From the NCBI GenBank assembly GCA_019636345.1, contig JAHBXQ010000005.1:310001-374000 (forward strand): DNA of 64,000 nucleotides, read 5' to 3'. Every line of letters starts with the position of its first letter. Position 1 is the stretch's first letter. Under the pieces are notes generated by a model. It did not search any database. It was not told the DNA's origin and saw only the letters and a program-made list of their open reading frames with translations. Positions 61,681 to 64,000 of the stretch are shown here, in pieces. Position numbers and translations under genes: made by a program. This stretch comes from Pirellulales bacterium. GTDB taxonomy: Bacteria > Planctomycetota > Planctomycetia > Pirellulales > Lacipirellulaceae.

Positions 61681-63143
61681 ATCACGTCGTCGCGATCGGG
61701 TTCAACGGACAAGGGGACGCCGAACGCCTGCCACTCCACGCGAATCGCCATGGGATTGGGAGTCGGCTCGGCCGCCTTCATGTTGTTGGGATCGGTCTGG
61801 TATATGCCGTTCCACACGTCGATCTCGATCACGTTCTTCCCGGGGACGAAACCGCTGGCGATCTCGGCCCGACGAAAGCGATGAAACTCTTGCAGGAATT
61901 CGTTGTCGCGCCACGGGTCCAAATCGACCGGAGCGCCGTTGATCCGCACTTCGGCGACGCCGTTGTCCGCTAATACGTCGGCCAGGATCCGCACCGTCGA
62001 CAGGTCGTACCCTGACAGATCAAACTCCGTCTGAAAGGTGTACGAAGCGTTCGGCAGACAGCCTGGGCGAAGATCCTTGGCGACCGACATCCACTGCGAA
62101 ACCAGCGGGTGATTCGACAAGTACCGTTCGTCCGGTTCGCAAACGACCGCGTACTGCGGCCCCTGATAGCCGGCGCCCTCGGCCCCGCCGATGATCCGCC
62201 AGAACGGATCCTCGTCCCCCACGCGCAAGCCGCGACCCGAGTTGTGGATCACCAGCGGCCGGTAAGGACGGAAATCGCCGAAGCGGAGCACGAACTGGTC
62301 TTTGTCGGCCGGCAGCCGGGTGGTCTTCATCGCCACGGGATCGACCCGGACGGCTTGCCCCTCGCCCAGCAAGAAGCTGGTTCGCGAGACGTCGACGGCG
62401 GCAAGCGGCTCGATCCGCAAACCGCCGTCGAGGGCGTGGGCCTCGGCGTTTCCCCCGGCGTCGACCGACACGGCGAACTGCTGCCCCAGGTCGACGACGT
62501 TCAGCGACTTGGTCTCGACGGAGAATTGCGTGGCCCAATCGGCGGTCCGCGCCGAGAGTTTTCCCTCGCGCAGCTCGACGCAATCGGTCGATTTGAACAA
62601 CAGATCGCAGGGGCCCTCGACCAGCAGTTCGGCGCCGTCGGGGGTGCTCATCTTCAAGAGCCCCGACTTCAGCCGCAGCCGGGCGTTGACGCGCAACTGG
62701 TCCCCCGGTTCGAACGCCGCCCCCAGCCAGACGGCGTGCTGCGTCGAAACCAGGCTGGCGACGATCGTCGGCTTGCGCAGTCCGAATTGAGCGGCTTGCT
62801 CGCCCCCGATGCGCGTCCAGCCGAGCAGCACGGCAACGCTGGCCGCGAGGGCGAAAAACCCCCACAACCCTTTGCGAGCGCCCTTGGCCGGGCGCTCGAC
62901 CGCGTGGGGGCTCGGCGTTTGCGGAGGATGAAGCGCCTGCGCGGCGACGGCGTCCAAGGCCCGGCGCTCGGCGCCTTCGGCGGAGGCCAGATACTGCAAT
63001 TCGGCGTGCAGTCGGCAATAGTCGAGATAATAGTCCCGCTCTTCGGCGTTGGCTTCCAGCCGCGCCGAAAGCGCCTGCATCGCGTCCTCGTCGGTCGAAT
63101 CCTCGACGACTCGGGCGATCAATTGATGAAACCGTTCATCCAT
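61677..63143 (-). CDS. FecR-domain membrane protein (probable anti-sigma partner)
   Basis: 488 residues. N-terminal helical segment (about 1-85) resembles cytoplasmic parts of FecR-type regulators (RFHQLIARVVEDSTDEDAM). A single membrane helix lies at about 93-108 (WGFFALAASVAVLLGW). A FecR region follows (about 130-300, VWLGAAFEPGDQLRVNARLR, DCVELREGKLSARTADWATQ, VVDLGQQFAVSVD). The C-terminal part (about 310-480) is a beta-sandwich with WRIIGGAEGAGYQG. Its start is 54 bases after the sigma factor stop. Together they form a sigma/FecR pair that could control the large PEP-CTERM gene downstream. Confidence 0.87.
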   Translation of the reverse strand: MDERFHQLIARVVEDSTDEDAMQALSARLEANAEERDYYLDYCRLHAELQYLASAEGAERRALDAVAAQALHPPQTPSPHAVERPAKGARKGLWGFFALAASVAVLLGWTRIGGEQAAQFGLRKPTIVASLVSTQHAVWLGAAFEPGDQLRVNARLRLKSGLLKMSTPDGAELLVEGPCDLLFKSTDCVELREGKLSARTADWATQFSVETKSLNVVDLGQQFAVSVDAGGNAEAHALDGGLRIEPLAAVDVSRTSFLLGEGQAVRVDPVAMKTTRLPADKDQFVLRFGDFRPYRPLVIHNSGRGLRVGDEDPFWRIIGGAEGAGYQGPQYAVVCEPDERYLSNHPLVSQWMSVAKDLRPGCLPNASYTFQTEFDLSGYDLSTVRILADVLADNGVAEVRINGAPVDLDPWRDNEFLQEFHRFRRAEIASGFVPGKNVIEIDVWNGIYQTDPNNMKAAEPTPNPMAIRVEWQAFGVPLSVEPDRDDVI

Positions 63144-63197
63144 GGAGAAATTCCAATTCCCGGGAAGCAGGCCGGCAGGCAGTGGCGGCGGAGGTCG

Positions 63198-63743
63198 TTA
63201 GGACAAACTCGAAGCGGGGCGATCGCCGGCGGCGAGGGTTCGTTTCACGCATTCCAACAGGTTCCGGCGAATTCGATGAAGCGCCGCGTACAGCGCGTTG
63301 GCCGAGCGTCCCTGCTGCTGGGCGACCTCCTTGATCGGCAAGCCCGCTCCGTAGCAGCGAAACACCAACGACCGGTCGGCGTCCGAGAGCTTCGCAAGGC
63401 ATCCCTTGAGGGCCTCGAGCCGCGTTTCGGAATCGCCGTCCTCGGTCGCGACGCTCGCGCTGTACAAATCGTCGATCGCCGCGGAGGTCAACCGCTGTCG
63501 CTCGCGGCGGCGACTCCGCACGAAGTTCGCCGCGTTGTACCGCGCCACCTTGAGCGCCCACGAGGCGAAGTCGGTGCCCGGCTGAAACTCGTCGAACTTC
63601 TCCCACAAGAGCGCCGCGGTCTGCTGGAACAGGTCTTCCGTGTCGGTCGTGTTGAGCACGATCGCGTAGATCAGCCCGTAGACGCGGCTTCGGCTGCGCT
63701 GCAGAAGCTCGCTGAACTCAAGGACGGGATCGTCGGAGGACAT
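63198..63743 (-). CDS. ECF-type RNA polymerase sigma factor
   Basis: 181 residues. Region 2: FSELLQRSRSRVYGLIYAIV, DTEDLFQQTAALLWEKFDEF and FASWALKVARYNAANFVRSR. Region 4: LKGCLAKLSDADRSLVFRCY, then LPIKEVAQQQGRSANALYAA, the helix-turn-helix. It belongs to the planctomycete-type ECF group adjacent to FecR genes, as at 5479-6030, and shares with that protein the ALKGCL stretch between regions. ATG 63743 is chosen; the frame to 63842 has a Cys/Trp-rich leader not found in the family. Likely controls the surface cassette at 54812-61384. Confidence 0.9.
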   Translation of the reverse strand: MSSDDPVLEFSELLQRSRSRVYGLIYAIVLNTTDTEDLFQQTAALLWEKFDEFQPGTDFASWALKVARYNAANFVRSRRRERQRLTSAAIDDLYSASVATEDGDSETRLEALKGCLAKLSDADRSLVFRCYGAGLPIKEVAQQQGRSANALYAALHRIRRNLLECVKRTLAAGDRPASSLS

Positions 63744-64000
63744 GGCCAGAATCGACCCGGAAGCGGGGTTTCGCCCGCTCCCCAGGGGAAATGTTCGGAC
63801 AAGGGGAATTCTTAGGGCCCAAGTGCAGAGAAAACCCTGCAAATCGCTCGAACTCGCGTAATTTACGAACGAGCGGGTATGGGACGGGATATGTCCGCGC
63901 TGGCGGAAAACTTACGGACATTCTGAAAAAAACTCGAATTCGCCCCCAATTCGCCCGCGGCTTGGACCTCTCCGCAATCCGGTCCGGAGGCCGTGGGCCG
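63744..64000. other. Upstream region of the sigma-factor gene, no gene seen
   Basis: The stretch becomes less GC-rich near 63840-63940 (TAATTTACGAACG, GAAAACTTACGG, TCTGAAAAAAACTC). This probably contains the sigma gene's promoter. No complete gene is visible before the window ends. Confidence 0.4.

Noticed and set aside
1-64000. tRNA or rRNA genes, insertion sequences, phage genes
   Set aside because: No T-loop GGTTCGA pattern with acceptor pairing, no conserved rRNA stretch and no transposase or integrase motif was seen. A tRNA scan would settle the first point.

Overview
The window reads as chromosomal DNA of a planctomycete, most like the Pirellulales (Lacipirellulaceae-type). The evidence is very high GC, eight proteins with C-terminal PEP-CTERM sorting signals, three DUF1559 proteins with prepilin-type N-termini, two ECF sigma/FecR-type pairs, dockerin-like calcium loops in secreted proteins, and mostly U-tract-less hairpins after genes. 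I see no tRNA, rRNA, CRISPR array, insertion sequence or phage gene.

Region 1 (1-6030, minus strand) is a surface-protein cassette. An ECF sigma factor overlaps a FecR/LamG membrane protein (ATGA), which overlaps a DUF1559 pseudopilin-like protein. Two related PEP-CTERM proteins and a spherulation-4-like protein cut by the window edge follow. Region 2 (6428-8030) is a fluoride-response unit: a crcB-type fluoride riboswitch with a probable RBS-sequestering stem ahead of a CLC-F type fluoride/proton antiporter. A PEP-CTERM protein and a DUF4091 protein follow.

Region 3 (11157-29322) is an exopolysaccharide locus. A five-gene overlapping minus-strand run holds the priming sugar transferase, two GT4 enzymes, a GT2 and a flippase. 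An O-antigen ligase/polymerase, two more GT4 enzymes and a methyltransferase lie nearby. A TolC-like outer-membrane protein with a very long Pro/Ala-rich N-terminal region, a Wzz-like protein and a GT39-like membrane enzyme lie on the other side. An intrinsic terminator in the leader of the TolC-like gene has no gene upstream on its strand, so it may be an attenuator.

Region 4 (29465-34184) holds a lipoprotein glutathione peroxidase, a heparan-alpha-glucosaminide acetyltransferase-like membrane protein, a NodB-like deacetylase and a GH9 glycosidase. Region 5 (34245-39253) is the least conventional part: a TRAFs-binding/class III nucleotidyl cyclase fusion, a TIR-membrane-TPR protein and a second protein with a degenerate TIR-like N-terminus, in one probable operon. 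It may be a cyclic-nucleotide/TIR signalling or defence module.

Region 6 (39551-43498) contains an EF-hand lipoprotein and a second surface cassette (two paralogous PEP-CTERM genes plus DUF1559). Region 7 (43911-54667) is a sugar-use locus: XylR-type regulator, Gfo/Idh/MocA oxidoreductase, actinobacterial-type xylose isomerase, PfkB kinase, then convergent GH78 rhamnosidase and a BNR_4 propeller/PEP-CTERM protein. This suggests use of a rhamnose- and xylose-containing polymer. Region 8 (54812-63743) is a third surface cassette: ECF sigma, FecR protein, a 1320-residue autotransporter-repeat PEP-CTERM protein, a small PEP-CTERM paralogue of one of its modules, DUF1559 and a lipoprotein.
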